This document shows positions 1 to 10,510 of a stretch of DNA of 64,000 nt, one piece after another. The DNA is taken from the NCBI GenBank assembly GCA_963573305.1, contig OY754339.1:11641941-11705940 (forward strand), in the 5' to 3' direction. The notes below the pieces were generated by a model. It worked only from the letters and a program-made list of their open reading frames with translations, did not search any database and had not been told where the DNA came from. The position numbers and the translations under genes are program-made. Every line of letters begins with the position of its first letter. The first letter of the stretch is position 1. This DNA is from Pyrrhosoma nymphula. Lineage: Eukaryota > Arthropoda > Insecta > Odonata > Coenagrionidae.

Positions 1-339
1 AAGAGAGCCATAAAGATTTCCAGTAAAAGCAAACTGCATACATACTTTCAAACAACTTAAAAGAAGGAAGTAGAATGGGGAAATATCTGAATCAAAAATA
101 CTATAAGTTTATACCATGGCCAAGCAAATACACAGTTTGCGCAAATAATTATATGTGACAGACTCTGTACACACCCACACTCATACATTCACTTTTTGAA
201 AATTAGCAATGCATTAGAAGGAAATTATTGACTAATAAAATTTAGTGGAAGATTTCTATATGTATGAAGATATCATATATCTTCGAGTATAAGTTGATTA
301 GAATGTGCAACAGGTATAATAAGTATTCTAGAGAATTGG
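1..339. other. AT-rich flank, no gene seen
   Basis: This is AT-rich sequence left of the first LINE. I see no coding signature, tRNA-like box or clear repeat. The 5' end of the LINE is not sharply visible, so part of this stretch could belong to it. Confidence 0.3.
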
Positions 340-461
340 ACATATTTGGTCCAAGATCAGTTTGTTCGGATCGGACTCCCTGTTTGACCAGCAGCGGCAC
401 CGATCACCTAGATTTGTGCAGCAGTGATTTTAGTGTGTTATTTTTTGAAATCGCATTTTGC

Positions 462-531
462 GAAGTAGTATTGTGAAGTGAAGTAGTGTTGTGAAGTGAA
501 GTAGTGTTGTGATGTGAAGTAGTGTTGTGTA
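462..531 (+). repeat. 18-bp tandem repeat in the LINE 5' UTR
   Basis: Four consecutive copies of an 18-bp unit (GAAGTAGTGTTGTGAAGT, with a few substitutions) start at 462, 480, 498 and 516. They lie about 400 bp upstream of LINE ORF1, inside what is probably its 5' UTR. Tandem 5' UTR repeats can act as LINE promoters; that role is inferred here. Confidence 0.6.
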
Positions 532-933
532 GCAGCCTGGTCCTGCAGCTGACGGTGTAACGGATAAGTAGTCGCTGACCATCTTATTTTCTTTAATTTA
601 TTTTCCTTTATTCAAGTGTCTTACTAGTTTGTCGTGATTGCTTAGTTATAATTTGTCTTGCTTTTGTGGTTAAGTAGTATTATAGAACTTAAAATTATTA
701 ATAGTTCCTAGGTATTAATATTGACTCTTAATAATCATTTGATCCCATACGTGCGTGCGTGTTCTAGTAACTGATCCATTGCATCTTTGTTCTTTAACCG
801 TCTAACTACTTTGCTAGAAAGTACTTCTTACGCAACCTTGCGTATCGTGCTTGATTCGCTTATACCCGCCTTATACATTTAGAGGACTTAGTGTAAATTC
901 ACATCGTTTAAGTGCTAAAGCCTGTAGAATAGT

Positions 934-1965
934 ATGGCCGGCCCTAGTTCCTCTGTAGCGAACCTCAAGAGCAAGGTGAAGAGCGACCTCCTCGAGGCAC
1001 GTGTCGCCGAACTTGAGAGGTTGGTTGCGGAGATGCACGCCCGGGTTGCGGGTTGTGGGGGGTTCTCGGGATCCGGTGGTCGTAGTGTTTCTCCCGGGAC
1101 CTTGCACAGCACCAAGGTGGTGTCCCGGGCATGCTCGGGGGCGAAAGCAAGTGCGATTGCCCTGGGGAAGACGGTGCGGTCTTCGGGTCGGGGGATGACT
1201 CACAGCCTGGGGCCCGGGTGGGTGGTTGTGCCCCAAGGGCGGGGGGCGGTGGCTCGGCCGAGTCGGGGAGTGGGGGAAGCGGAGGCTAATTCCATCCCCG
1301 TTCGCAACAGCTTCGCGGTTTTGTCGGAGGACAATTCTGGGGGGCCAGTTAGCGAGGTCAGGAACGAACCCCTCGTTGCAAGGGACTCAACTTCGAACGG
1401 CAGCCGGGCTGGGAGGGCAGGGATAGTATTGTTAGGGAGTTCAAACGTCCGGTGGATTTTCCCCCAGTTAGAGAAGAGGGCAAGGAGAGACGGAGCGGAC
1501 CAACGGGTCATCTCCTGGTGTATACCAGGGGGAATCGTACCCAATTCTACGGCGGTGGTAAAAGCAGCGGTGAAGGACACGGGCTGCTCTAGACTGCGGG
1601 TGGTGGCCCATGTCGGCACCAATGATGCTTCCGAGCGTAGAGCCGATGAGATCTTGGATTCCTTTAGGGATCTAAAATCGGAGGTGGAACGCGTTCGGAG
1701 GGGCACTGGTGTCGATCTGCGACTATCCATCTGCAGCATTGTTCCACGGACTGACTGCGGCCCTCGAGTTTGGGACAGGATTGCCTGGATCAACAAGAGG
1801 CTGTGGAAATTCTGTGTGAGCATTGGGGCAGAGTTCGTGGATCTTCGGCCGGTGCTTAGATCGTGCCGGGCTCCCCTCAACTCGTCTGGGGTGCATTATT
1901 CCAACGAGGCGTCTGAACGGGTGGCTCGTAGGATTTTTGAGCACTGTAGATATTTTTTAGACTAG
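934..1965 (+). CDS. CR1-like LINE ORF1 with SGNH esterase-like domain
   Basis: This is a 343-residue first ORF of a non-LTR retrotransposon. Residues about 10-40 look like a short coiled coil (alternating Leu/Val with charged residues, including LLEARVAELERLVAEM). The C-terminal half is an SGNH-hydrolase-like domain: block I is GIVLLGSSNVRW with the Ser nucleophile position, an HVGTNDAS block follows, and GVHYSN near residue 325 gives the terminal His. ORF1 esterase domains of this type are known in the CR1/L2 groups, where they may bind lipid or RNP. The ATG at 934 is the first in a long open frame after a roughly 600-bp leader. The stop TAG (1963-1965) lies four bases after a slippery heptamer, and ORF2 is open in the -1 frame, so this protein is probably also the N-terminus of a fusion. 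No frame break is visible, which suggests a young copy. Confidence 0.85.
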   Translation: MAGPSSSVANLKSKVKSDLLEARVAELERLVAEMHARVAGCGGFSGSGGRSVSPGTLHSTKVVSRACSGAKASAIALGKTVRSSGRGMTHSLGPGWVVVPQGRGAVARPSRGVGEAEANSIPVRNSFAVLSEDNSGGPVSEVRNEPLVARDSTSNGSRAGRAGIVLLGSSNVRWIFPQLEKRARRDGADQRVISWCIPGGIVPNSTAVVKAAVKDTGCSRLRVVAHVGTNDASERRADEILDSFRDLKSEVERVRRGTGVDLRLSICSIVPRTDCGPRVWDRIAWINKRLWKFCVSIGAEFVDLRPVLRSCRAPLNSSGVHYSNEASERVARRIFEHCRYFLD

Positions 1966-4964
1966 AGGGTAGGTCATCTAGTGGGATTTGTAAAGATTTA
2001 ACCGAACGTAGCCTCCGAGGAAGTCCGCATTGCGAAAATGTTCACATCCAAGTAAACTTAGAAGGACCAAAGCCGGAAAAGAGCGACAATATTCCCAAAA
2101 CGCGTACTCCAGCGAAAGAAATTATATCAAATGTAATAAGCACTTCCAGTGAAATTCGCCCACCTAATACCCATAAGCGTGGAAAAGAACCAACCGACAC
2201 TCAATCTACAAAATATGACATTAACTTTGTAGTAGTTAATTGCCGTAGCGTTAAAAACAAGCGCGCTGAAATCGAGCATATATTTCAGGACGCAGACGTG
2301 GTCATAGGAACGGAGAGCTGGCTTACAGAGGATATAAGTGACAGCGAAGTTTTTCCTCCAGGATATAAAATCTACAGATGCGATCGAAGCGATAGGACAG
2401 GAGGCGGAGTTTTTATAGCAGTTAAATCACATTTACACAGCACCGCCCATGAAATAACTGATAATGAAATAGAAAGCGTATGGTGTACAATTAAACAACG
2501 AAACAAAAGGAGTATACATGTTTGCTCTTTTTATAGACCTCCAAACTCCGAAGCTGATATTATTTACCAATTAGAAAATCAAATATCCGCATTTACTTTG
2601 AGAGACAGTAAAAGTGTAATCATTATTGGGGGAGATTTTAATCTGCCATCTATAAATTGGGATTCTTACACTGTAAAGCCAAATTCAAGGAATAGGGAAA
2701 TCAGCGAGATCTTACTCAACACACTTACTAAGCACTCACTCGCCCAAGTAGTTGACAAGCCTACGAGAGGAAATAAAATATTAGACCTTTTTGCAGTAAG
2801 CCATCCTAGGTTGATAAAACAACTCGATATTATTGATGGCATAAGTGATCACAGAGTAATTTTTGCAGCCTTAAAACTTGAAGTAGAGTCAGCTGTAAAA
2901 CCGAAACGCAATATTTATTTATTTGATAAATGCAACTTCATAAAATTTGGCGAGATGCTTAATGATTCGTACACTGACTTCGTAGCTAAAACAGAGGACA
3001 AAAGCACTGATGCATCATGGAAATATTTCTTAGAAATTCTACGCCAGGGAATCAACGAATATATTCCGCGAAAATTGAAATGTGATAGTAAAGAACCTCG
3101 CTGGTATAACAATGATGTTAGGAGGGACCTTAAGAGACAGAGAAAACTGTACAACTTATTCAAAAAGTCCATTACGTTAGGTGACAAATCGAAGGAACTT
3201 GAAGCAAAAGAAAGTTACGCTGCACAACGCTCAAAAACCAAGAAATCAATGCGTACTGCATTGCGAAATTTCAAGAAAACAGTACTTGGTGAATTACTCG
3301 AAGAAAATCCGAAATCTTTTTGGTCATATGCGAGAGAGCTTCAGGGAAAATCTTCAACCGTAGATTCGTTATTTGATAAAGATGGCAAACTTGTCACCGA
3401 TAATATTGACAAAGCTAACACGTTAAATTCCCACTTCGAAAGTGTATACACTACAGACGATACTCCATGTTATTTCGACATTTCATTCACTGAGGAACCG
3501 ATGAAAGAAATCACTATTCAATGTGATGGGATAACTAAACAGCTACAGTCGATCAAAAATAGTAAATCTCCGGGTCCGGAGGGAATACCCGCGCGTGTCC
3601 TCAAGGAATTAGCGCCACAGATCGCACCGTTCTTAGACATAATATTCAAGAAGTCACTGTCTGAAGGAAAGATACCAATAGACTGGAAAATTGCAAACGT
3701 TACACCGATATTCAAAAAGGGAAACAGACATGACCCAGGGAACTATCGACCAATTTCATTAACGTCTATTATAGGCAAGATACTCGAACATATCGTCGTT
3801 AGCAATATCATGACGTTCCTGGACAGTCGTAACTTCCTTCATGGCTGTCAGCACGGCTTTCGGAAAGGTAGATCATGTGAAACACAGCTCGCGCTCTTTC
3901 TTCATGACGTTCTCAAATCTGGTGAATCGAAAACACAAGTGGACGCATTATTCCTAGATTTTAAGAAAGCTTTCGACACGGTACCTCACAACAAACTTTT
4001 ATACAAATTACAGTCATGCGGCCTAAACGAAACAGTAGTAAACTGGATACGCGACTTTCTGAGTGATCGTAAGCAAAAAGTAGTTCTTGACGGAATTAGC
4101 TCTGATGCAGTTAAAGTGACATCAGGTGTCCCACAAGGAAGCGTAATCGGCCCCCTTTTGTTCATTATATACATAAATGATCTATGCTCTCGAATTAGCA
4201 GTAAAATACGTTTATTTGCTGACGACGCTGTCATCTATCGCGAAATTAATGATCACTCTGACTTTGAAATTCTATCATCGGATTTAAACAACGTTCATGT
4301 GTGGAGCCAAGAGTGGGGACTCGAACTTAATCTGAGCAAATGTGCGGCGGTACATTTCTTGCGGAGGTCGTCCAACTATCCCCGTGTATATGCTGTGGAT
4401 GGCGTTAAGATAAAGGCGACAGATGAAGTTAAGTATCTGGGAGTTACGATAACCTCAAACCTATCGTGGGGAACACATATAAGAAATATTTGTGGCAGAG
4501 CTCTGAAGAAGCTAGGATTCGTCAAGCGTATTGTGGGAAGATTCTCAGATGAAAAAGTAAAAGAGAGGTGCTATTTCGCACTCGTCCGGCCACACCTTGA
4601 ATATGCAGCAAGCATATGGGATCCGGTGCAGAAAGAATTAATTCGGGAACTTAATAAAATACAAAGGAAAGCTGCGCGATTCGTCAAAAACTGCTACGGG
4701 CGTACAGACAGCGTTACGCAGATGTTAAACGAATTAGGCTGGGAGCCGCTAGAGACTCGGAGGCTGCGCGCTAGGCTTAGATTACTTGAGCAATTGAGAA
4801 TAGATATCTTTCAGAGCGACACGGAGAACATCATATTAGAACCCCACTATATTTCCAGGTCCGACAGAAACGATAAATTAAGAGAGATATTTTGCCGAAC
4901 GGATAGGTATGGGAATTCGTTTTTCCCCCGAACAATAAGGGACTTTAATAAATGCAAGGCGTAA
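1950..4964 (+). CDS. LINE ORF2: EEP endonuclease plus reverse transcriptase
   Basis: This is one uninterrupted frame of about 1,000 codons, apparently intact. Domains in order: an apurinic-type endonuclease (VVVNCRS near 2229, GTESWL near 2307, GGDFNLPSINW near 2632, SDHRVIFAAL near 2845), a linker, and a reverse transcriptase (NYRPISL, QHGFRKGRSC, LFLDFKKAFDTV, GVPQGSVIGPLL, catalytic LFADDAVIY near 4213), then a C-terminal tail ending FNKCKA. The motif set fits the CR1/Jockey group. There is no in-frame ATG between the last upstream stop (1947) and the first endonuclease motifs; the first possible non-AUG start inside the domain (GTG, 2298) would remove the NCRS block. Translation therefore most likely depends on -1 frameshifting from ORF1, giving a fusion of about 1,343 residues, or on non-AUG reinitiation. 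Confidence 0.9.
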   Translation: MFFRLEGRSSSGICKDLTERSLRGSPHCENVHIQVNLEGPKPEKSDNIPKTRTPAKEIISNVISTSSEIRPPNTHKRGKEPTDTQSTKYDINFVVVNCRSVKNKRAEIEHIFQDADVVIGTESWLTEDISDSEVFPPGYKIYRCDRSDRTGGGVFIAVKSHLHSTAHEITDNEIESVWCTIKQRNKRSIHVCSFYRPPNSEADIIYQLENQISAFTLRDSKSVIIIGGDFNLPSINWDSYTVKPNSRNREISEILLNTLTKHSLAQVVDKPTRGNKILDLFAVSHPRLIKQLDIIDGISDHRVIFAALKLEVESAVKPKRNIYLFDKCNFIKFGEMLNDSYTDFVAKTEDKSTDASWKYFLEILRQGINEYIPRKLKCDSKEPRWYNNDVRRDLKRQRKLYNLFKKSITLGDKSKELEAKESYAAQRSKTKKSMRTALRNFKKTVLGELLEENPKSFWSYARELQGKSSTVDSLFDKDGKLVTDNIDKANTLNSHFESVYTTDDTPCYFDISFTEEPMKEITIQCDGITKQLQSIKNSKSPGPEGIPARVLKELAPQIAPFLDIIFKKSLSEGKIPIDWKIANVTPIFKKGNRHDPGNYRPISLTSIIGKILEHIVVSNIMTFLDSRNFLHGCQHGFRKGRSCETQLALFLHDVLKSGESKTQVDALFLDFKKAFDTVPHNKLLYKLQSCGLNETVVNWIRDFLSDRKQKVVLDGISSDAVKVTSGVPQGSVIGPLLFIIYINDLCSRISSKIRLFADDAVIYREINDHSDFEILSSDLNNVHVWSQEWGLELNLSKCAAVHFLRRSSNYPRVYAVDGVKIKATDEVKYLGVTITSNLSWGTHIRNICGRALKKLGFVKRIVGRFSDEKVKERCYFALVRPHLEYAASIWDPVQKELIRELNKIQRKAARFVKNCYGRTDSVTQMLNELGWEPLETRRLRARLRLLEQLRIDIFQSDTENIILEPHYISRSDRNDKLREIFCRTDRYGNSFFPRTIRDFNKCKA
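1953..1959 (+). promoter_or_regulatory. Predicted -1 ribosomal frameshift site, T TTT TTA
   Basis: In the ORF1 frame the codons are TTT (1954-1956) and TTA (1957-1959), preceded by T (1953). This gives the canonical X XXY YYZ heptamer U UUU UUA. A -1 slip moves the ribosome into a frame open from 1950 to 4964 that encodes ORF2. A 6-bp stem, ACTAGA (1961-1966) with TCTAGT (1977-1982), follows with a 10-nt loop. Its spacer is only 1 nt, shorter than the usual 5-9, so the true stimulatory structure may lie elsewhere. Confidence 0.6.
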
Positions 4965-5062
4965 TTTCATAGAGCGTTTCCTTTTTATATGTAAACGGCT
5001 GGTGTCCTAACACCCCCCGCCACACGCCTATTGAGGCGGCTTGCGGGGTAGTATGTAGATGT
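4965..5062 (+). repeat. LINE 3' UTR with GC hairpin and short tail
   Basis: The 3' UTR holds a GC-rich hairpin (CCCCGC at 5015-5020 against GCGGGG at 5043-5048) and then GTAGTATGTAGATGTAGAT, the likely 3' terminus. A diverged copy of the same tail occurs at 41110-41165, which supports the boundary. Confidence 0.7.
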
Positions 5063-5464
5063 AGATCAGTATAGATAAGGTGTATGAGGGCATGTTGTAG
5101 ATTATATTAACCACTTCCCTGATGGTTTTTTTTTACAATAATGTTAAAAAAAAAGTCATATTTTTTATTTCAGATTCAGAAGCATTAAACGAAGGCAAAT
5201 CCGAATGTTTATTACATAATTTTATTCATAACTAATGAATTATTCAATAATTTCTGAATGTTGCCCCTTTACTTAAGATAATTAGGCCACCTGCATATCA
5301 GTAAAACCTTGCCTGAGTATACTCGGGCGCGTCAGGGAACCGGTTTGTGGTTTTAATGGTTTTTCCTGTAGTTGATTGTTATTGTTGGAGAAACTAAAAT
5401 AAATATATAAGTTTTCTTTTCACGCCAAAAATGCTGACTAAAATCCAGGACTCAAGTACATTAA
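5063..5464. other. Intergenic stretch, no gene seen
   Basis: This AT-rich sequence lies between the LINE tail and the piggyBac left TTAA (5461-5464). I see nothing coding. Confidence 0.4.
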
Positions 5465-8040
5465 CCCGCGGTAGCACGTGCTTTTATTGTAACGCGGTAG
5501 CACGCGGGGCGGGGAAAAGACCGACGGGTTGTATACGACTAAATAAACACTAATAACTACTACAAAGAACATTTATTTAACAAGTTTGGTGGAAAACATG
5601 TTTAACAATCATATTCAATTTTAAGCCATAAACATAGAGAACATAAGAGAAAATTTTCTGATTACAAGAAAAACATTACTATTTATGACTCACAATCAGT
5701 CATCAATTCCGGCGGCATTTTGGGAACATGATATGCAGTTGAGTACACAGTGCTCCCGGCAAATGGGCTATTTACAGGTATTGCATGCTGTCTTTGTTTT
5801 TCTATTTTTTTGAGATGGGCAGTAAGCACATCGGCCATCAGCATGACAGCTCACGTTATCGCCTCTCTAAGGTATACCCAATATTTCCCGCACCCTGAGT
5901 CGCAGAGATAATTAGATATTTTGCTGTTTCTCCCTTTTCAGCATGTAAACTCAGTTCAAAAGTTTAACAAGATTATTCAAATACTCCCTGCGACTAACAT
6001 ATTTACCTGAGTTTGCTTTGTAAATAACAATGCTATTGATCGCACCAATGTTCAACAAGATAAAAAAGTGTTAGCGGCCATGGTATGCGAGAGACACTGT
6101 AAGTGGACTGTAAACGATCTGAAACGTCTACTCCACCTTTTTTGGAGTTGTAATACATAACAATTTCAGGTTTATTCGTTTGAGGATCCACAATGTCATC
6201 TCGATGCATTGTTGATTAGAGCAACACAACTTTGTTAGCTTTAGGTTTGTATGACACTAGCGTCATTTCTTTTTGAAAACCAAAAATACTATTTCCAACT
6301 ACTCTATATTTCGACTTAGCGATAAACATGGGTGGAATCTCACCCTTATTTTTTCTTATCGTTCCTACTGTTGTCAAAAATTGTTTAGAAGATGAAGTGC
6401 TAACGGGTAGGACATGAACCAGTTGCCAATTGACATTTCTTCCAGTGCTATAAATGTACTGAACCAGTATTTTTACCACTGAGTCTTGCTTGTAATCAAT
6501 TTTATCTGGGCCCTGATTTTGTTTTCCAACGTACACTTCCATATTACCGGTGTAAAATGTATTTGCATCACAACAGGCAAATATTTTCATCCCATACTTA
6601 GAAACACACGGAAACTGCATCTACTCCAGAATTGTGGAAGTTTCTCATCTACTGTAACTTCTTCACTCATACTGTAATTATTCCGGCAATTACTGACAAG
6701 AGTTTCGAAAATTTCCCTAAATGGGGAAAATTTGTCTTTTTTCTTCAATTCGTTTCTTTCGTGAATGTTAGTCTTTTTTCTTCAATTCGTTTCTTTCGTG
6801 AATGTTATCAAATCTCAACGTTCTTAGCAAAAATTTGAACCTATTTACACCCATTACAAGTCTAAAATATTCAGTTCCTGTTCAATCTGCTCTCCACGGA
6901 TCAAAAATATTTTTATGGTTCGACTTTTGCACCCCAGCTAAATACAGTAATCCCAAAAGGGCCTTCAGATCAATTAGGTCTGTTTCCCTTGCATCCCTTT
7001 GACGCAGAAAACTACCCTGCACACTTCGAATTTTGTGTTTGTGAACGATACAATATCTGATAAAATATCAATTGGGAAAAAAGTTTGCCAAGAACCCAAA
7101 ATATCCGATACATTTCGTGCGTTACCCAGAGGTCCAGGTAGACGTTTCAGCAAATTGCATCTCTCAATTCTGGATCTTTTTGTTGGCTTCACTGCAGACC
7201 ACTCTGTCACACCGTTTTTTCCCACGAAGGAAAAAGCTCTTGTTGCGGGCAATTGCTCATCCTCACTTTCCTCAGAAAATGAGTCGCGGTCCAAACGGTA
7301 AATGGTGTTGTTGCATTCCTCATCACCGCTCTCACTCAAAGCTGCATATTCCCCTTCACTCTCACTGTCAAGTATTTTCAGTATGTTATGTCTTTCAGGC
7401 TCACTAATGGTCGGGAAGTGTGTGCTCGGCTTTTTGATTCCTTATTGAAAAAAGAGAGCTATTTATGGCATATTTATGAACACATTTCAATAGAAATGAT
7501 ACCACAGTTGTGACATTTACCAGCTCTATGAATGTAAATTTACAGTTACTTACAGTTATAGTTACTTTCGCAAGGTGCACTGGTAAAGGGCGTTGAACAC
7601 AAGGTAGCGATCACCAAATGGAACTAGCGTATGCTTCCCTCATGAGTTCTTTTCGGGCTGAATCGGAGAGAAATATATACCCTAGGGTCGAAACCAAAGG
7701 GGGTAAACTAACCCATACCTAAATCATCTTCTCCTTTGACAATGTATCGGGAAAACAAATGTAGCGAAATAGCAATGTAAACTGCGAGATTGATCGAGTC
7801 AAGTCTCAAAAACTCCGCAAGCAGACATTGTAACGCGATGGCACGCGCCGGAGGGGATTCGACCGTTACGAAATAAAATGTCAAACAAAGATTTTTATTC
7901 GTATTTACGGACTGTAACTTGAAAAGAGGTCAGAAATAGTAGATTAGATGAAGTGTCGAACAGAGGAGGCCGCAGTGTGCTGAGTAGGAATTATTTTTTT
8001 CGTCGGGCGGGGAATCCCCGCCCACACGTGCCATCGCGGG
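5465..8040 (-). mobile_element. piggyBac-family DNA transposon, inactive, with both ends
   Basis: The element is flanked by TTAA on both sides (5461-5464 and 8041-8044), the piggyBac target duplication. Terminal inverted repeats are CCCGCGGTAGCACGTG at 5465 and CCCGCGATGGCACGTG reading inward from 8040, with 2 mismatches in 16. A subterminal copy of ATTGTAACGCGRTRGCACGCG lies near each end (5486 and 7827) in the same orientation. The broken transposase between them is on the minus strand. Confidence 0.9.
5683..7339 (-). pseudogene. piggyBac transposase relic (DDE_Tnp_1_7 type)
   Basis: The N-terminal part (7339-6974) has an acidic leader and a piggyBac-type start ending SFTNTKF. The middle reads on in other frames across 6970-6620, with DLIDLKALLGLLYLAG and MSEEVTVDE blocks. 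The catalytic core at 6620-6216 has KYGMKIFACCDANT and VGTIRKNKGEIPP. The frame is broken several times. A perfect 37-bp tandem duplication (6734-6770 and 6771-6807) shifts it. A small deletion near 6425 throws the NWF block out of frame, and its preceding codon is GGC (Gly) where a catalytic Asp is expected. A premature TGA is also present near 6880. The protein cannot be active; the ends may still be mobilised in trans. Confidence 0.85.
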
Positions 8041-8044
8041 TTAA

Positions 8045-8870
8045 GCTGATGTGAAAAAAATTGTTAGTCTCCTGGTTTTGTGATTAAAAAAAAAACCAAA
8101 TCATTAAAGTCACAAGGATGAATATTGAAAAAATAGGCACTAACATGGAAAAAAAGAAGACAAACTTCTGTAAATTTATCCATAATATTTTTAGCTGCTA
8201 CAAAATTGGACATGTACATGTTCACAGCATTCTTCAATGTGAATGCCATCATTATTGAGTGATGAGGCAGTTATGTGATCATCATTGTCTTGCCTGAGGG
8301 TATCATCAATTTCCTCACCATATATGTAGTGCTGACAACGTGACAGTTGGTTGTTGAAAAGAGATGTGATGTACGCTTGCAGGGTAAATGCTGCCAAGAA
8401 ATAAAGTATCAACAAGTACTAGTATATGATCAGCTGTTTAGTACTATCTGAGTGATTTAGTAAATGATCAGCTGTCCAAACATCTGCCGAAGAGAATTAA
8501 GAAAGCACAGTTAGATGAGAAGGAGAAGATATTAGTGATTCTTCATAATTTTTCACAACACTGACCTTGTTAATCTGTCTGCGTTTGTGACTAAATTCGG
8601 TGGAAGAGAAGGATATTTCCAAATGCATATCAGGGTCACAAAAAGAAAGTTACAAAATGGTATTCATGAAGCTAGCGGCGAGTCTTATCCAACTCAGTTT
8701 GCGCGTGTGGGGCATAGGGTGTGCTGTCTGTGTGTGGTATATCGGGAAGCATAGGATTGAGGCAATCCCCAATTTTGTAACGAAAAGTGGACATGTTTCT
8801 GTTTCATCTCATTGTTAAGTTCAATATTCAGAATATTTAATGCCATTGTTCTCAAAATTATTTTCACCTA
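8045..8870. other. Intergenic stretch, no gene seen
   Basis: Only short low-complexity frames are present on either strand. I recognise no domain, RNA gene or terminal repeat here. Confidence 0.35.
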
Positions 8871-10166
8871 CATTCATTTCATTCATTACAGTAATCTACC
8901 GGTTAGAGGTAGGTTCTGATGAAAGTCAGAGAATATCCAACGAACTCTTACACGTGCTGTGCCCTTTCTACCTCTTATATTTCTTTCTTCATCTCAGCAT
9001 AAGTCCTACCTTTCTTCATCCCGTCCATAAAACCAATTCTCTTCCTTCCTCTTCCCCGCTTACCCAACATCCTTCCCTCTATCACGGCCTTCATCAAACC
9101 ATCATCCCTCATTACCCCTTCCAGCCACCTACCCTGTCTTTCCCTAATCTCATCTATAAGTTTCCTCTACTCACCCACCATGCCAAGCACTTCCTCATTT
9201 GTCTTCCTTTCCGTCCAACGCACCTTCTCCATCCTCCTCCACACCCACATCTCAAAAGCCTTCAGCCTATTTTCGTCTTCCTTTCAAGGTCCACGTTTCT
9301 GCCCCATACAGCGCCACACTCCATATCAAGCTCTTCACTAGCCTCTTTTTTACATCCTTACTTAAGGTCCCCGTCATCAGCTCCCTTCTATTGTTGAACG
9401 CTTCCTTCGCTAGCGCTATTCTCCTCCTAATGTCTTTGCTACTATGTCCTCTTTCTTCTAGCGTACTACCCAAGTAATTAAATTGTTCTACTTGCTCCAG
9501 TTTGTGACTTCCTACTCATATCACCAGCTTCGCTTTCTTTCTCCTACAGAATCTCATTATTTTTGTTTTCCTATTATTTATCTTCATTCCGTATTTCTCA
9601 CACTGCTTTTCCAGTGCATCTACTAAAGTTTGCAGTCCTTTCGATGACCGACTCACCAACGCCTGGTCGTCTGCGAATCTAACCGACTTTACCCACTGGC
9701 CTCCTACTTTCATTCCCATATCTAGCTCATCCCATGCCTCTCTTACCATTTCCTCAGCATAGATGTTAAAAAGTAAAGGCGACAACGGGCACCTTTGCCG
9801 CACCCCACGACCTATAACTGCCCACCCTGATTCACCGTCTGCTACCCTTACCTGAGCCCTCTGCCCCATATATAAGTTTTGGATGAGTCTCCTATCACGC
9901 CAATCCATTCCTATTTTCCCCAGTATCTGCATCAGTTTCTCCCAGTTTACTCTGTCAAACGCCTTTTCGAAATCTACAAAACAAGCGAAAACATCCTGAT
10001 TATGCTCTATGTTTCTATCTATAAGTGTTCTCATTACCGCAATGGCATCTCTGGTTCCCCTCCCCTTCCTAAACCCAAATTGGTCATCGCCTAAATAGCA
10101 CTTTGCTCTGCTCTCCAACCTTCGATTTAGTATTCTAAGCAACACTTTTGCTGCGTGCGAAAGCAA
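8871..10166 (-). pseudogene. RTE-like LINE, 5'-truncated copy A (RT and C-terminus)
   Basis: Minus-strand reverse transcriptase: QFGFRKGRGTRDA, FVDFEKAFDRV, GVRQRCPLSPLLFNIYAEEM and catalytic VRFADDQAL lie between 10100 and 9680. They are followed by a frame with YGAETWTL near 9300. This motif set is that of the RTE-type endonuclease/RT LINEs common in arthropods. The copy begins abruptly at the RT N-terminus, so it is 5'-truncated. It has an in-frame TGA just after KLVI (about 9516) and a frameshift near 9280 relative to copy B. It ends in a short ATGA-type repeat at 8871-8891, a typical RTE-like tail. Confidence 0.85.
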
Positions 10167-10451
10167 GCCAAAAAATTTGCAACAGATCGATCAGTATATT
10201 TACGGCCAAATCAGTGTCAATATGGTAGCCAATCTGGAAATCCTAGTGTTTTCGGGTTTTTTATGTGAAAGCGGAAGTACCATGTGTATTTGGTGGTGGT
10301 AGGTCCTAATATGAAACTAAGTAAGTAATTGTAACGCATTTCTCAGCAAATATTCTCAATGACTTATGAGTAACATGGATACATATGGTTTTATCCATTC
10401 GATATGAGGAAATATTAACCCCAAAAAAGTCACCTTATTTAGTGCCTCGAC
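10167..10451. other. Intergenic stretch, no gene seen
   Basis: This AT-rich filler lies between LINE copy A and the repeat starting at 10452. Nothing recognisable was found. Confidence 0.35.
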
Positions 10452-10510
10452 TTTTAAGCCCTGGTTACACGATACATTAACTCGAGTATGAGTTGGTGTA
10501 CATTTGCGTG
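10452..10510 (+). repeat. Short repeat, left member of an inverted pair
   Basis: AAGCCCTGGTTACACGATAC and the following 40 bp resemble the reverse complement of 16028-16087, which reads AAGCTCTGGTTACACGATTC. It may be the end of an old transposon or an independent short MITE. Confidence 0.45.

Noticed and set aside
871..1880. Minus-strand open frames opposite LINE ORF1
   Set aside because: They are shadows of the GC-rich ORF1 with no domain or codon support.
1961..1982. Stem after the slippery heptamer as a proven frameshift stimulator
   Set aside because: The spacer of 1 nt is too short and the stem is weak; it is only noted as possible.
8840..9477. Plus-strand Pro/Leu/Ser-rich frames over LINE copy A
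   Set aside because: They lie antisense to the RTE-like reverse transcriptase and reflect its composition.
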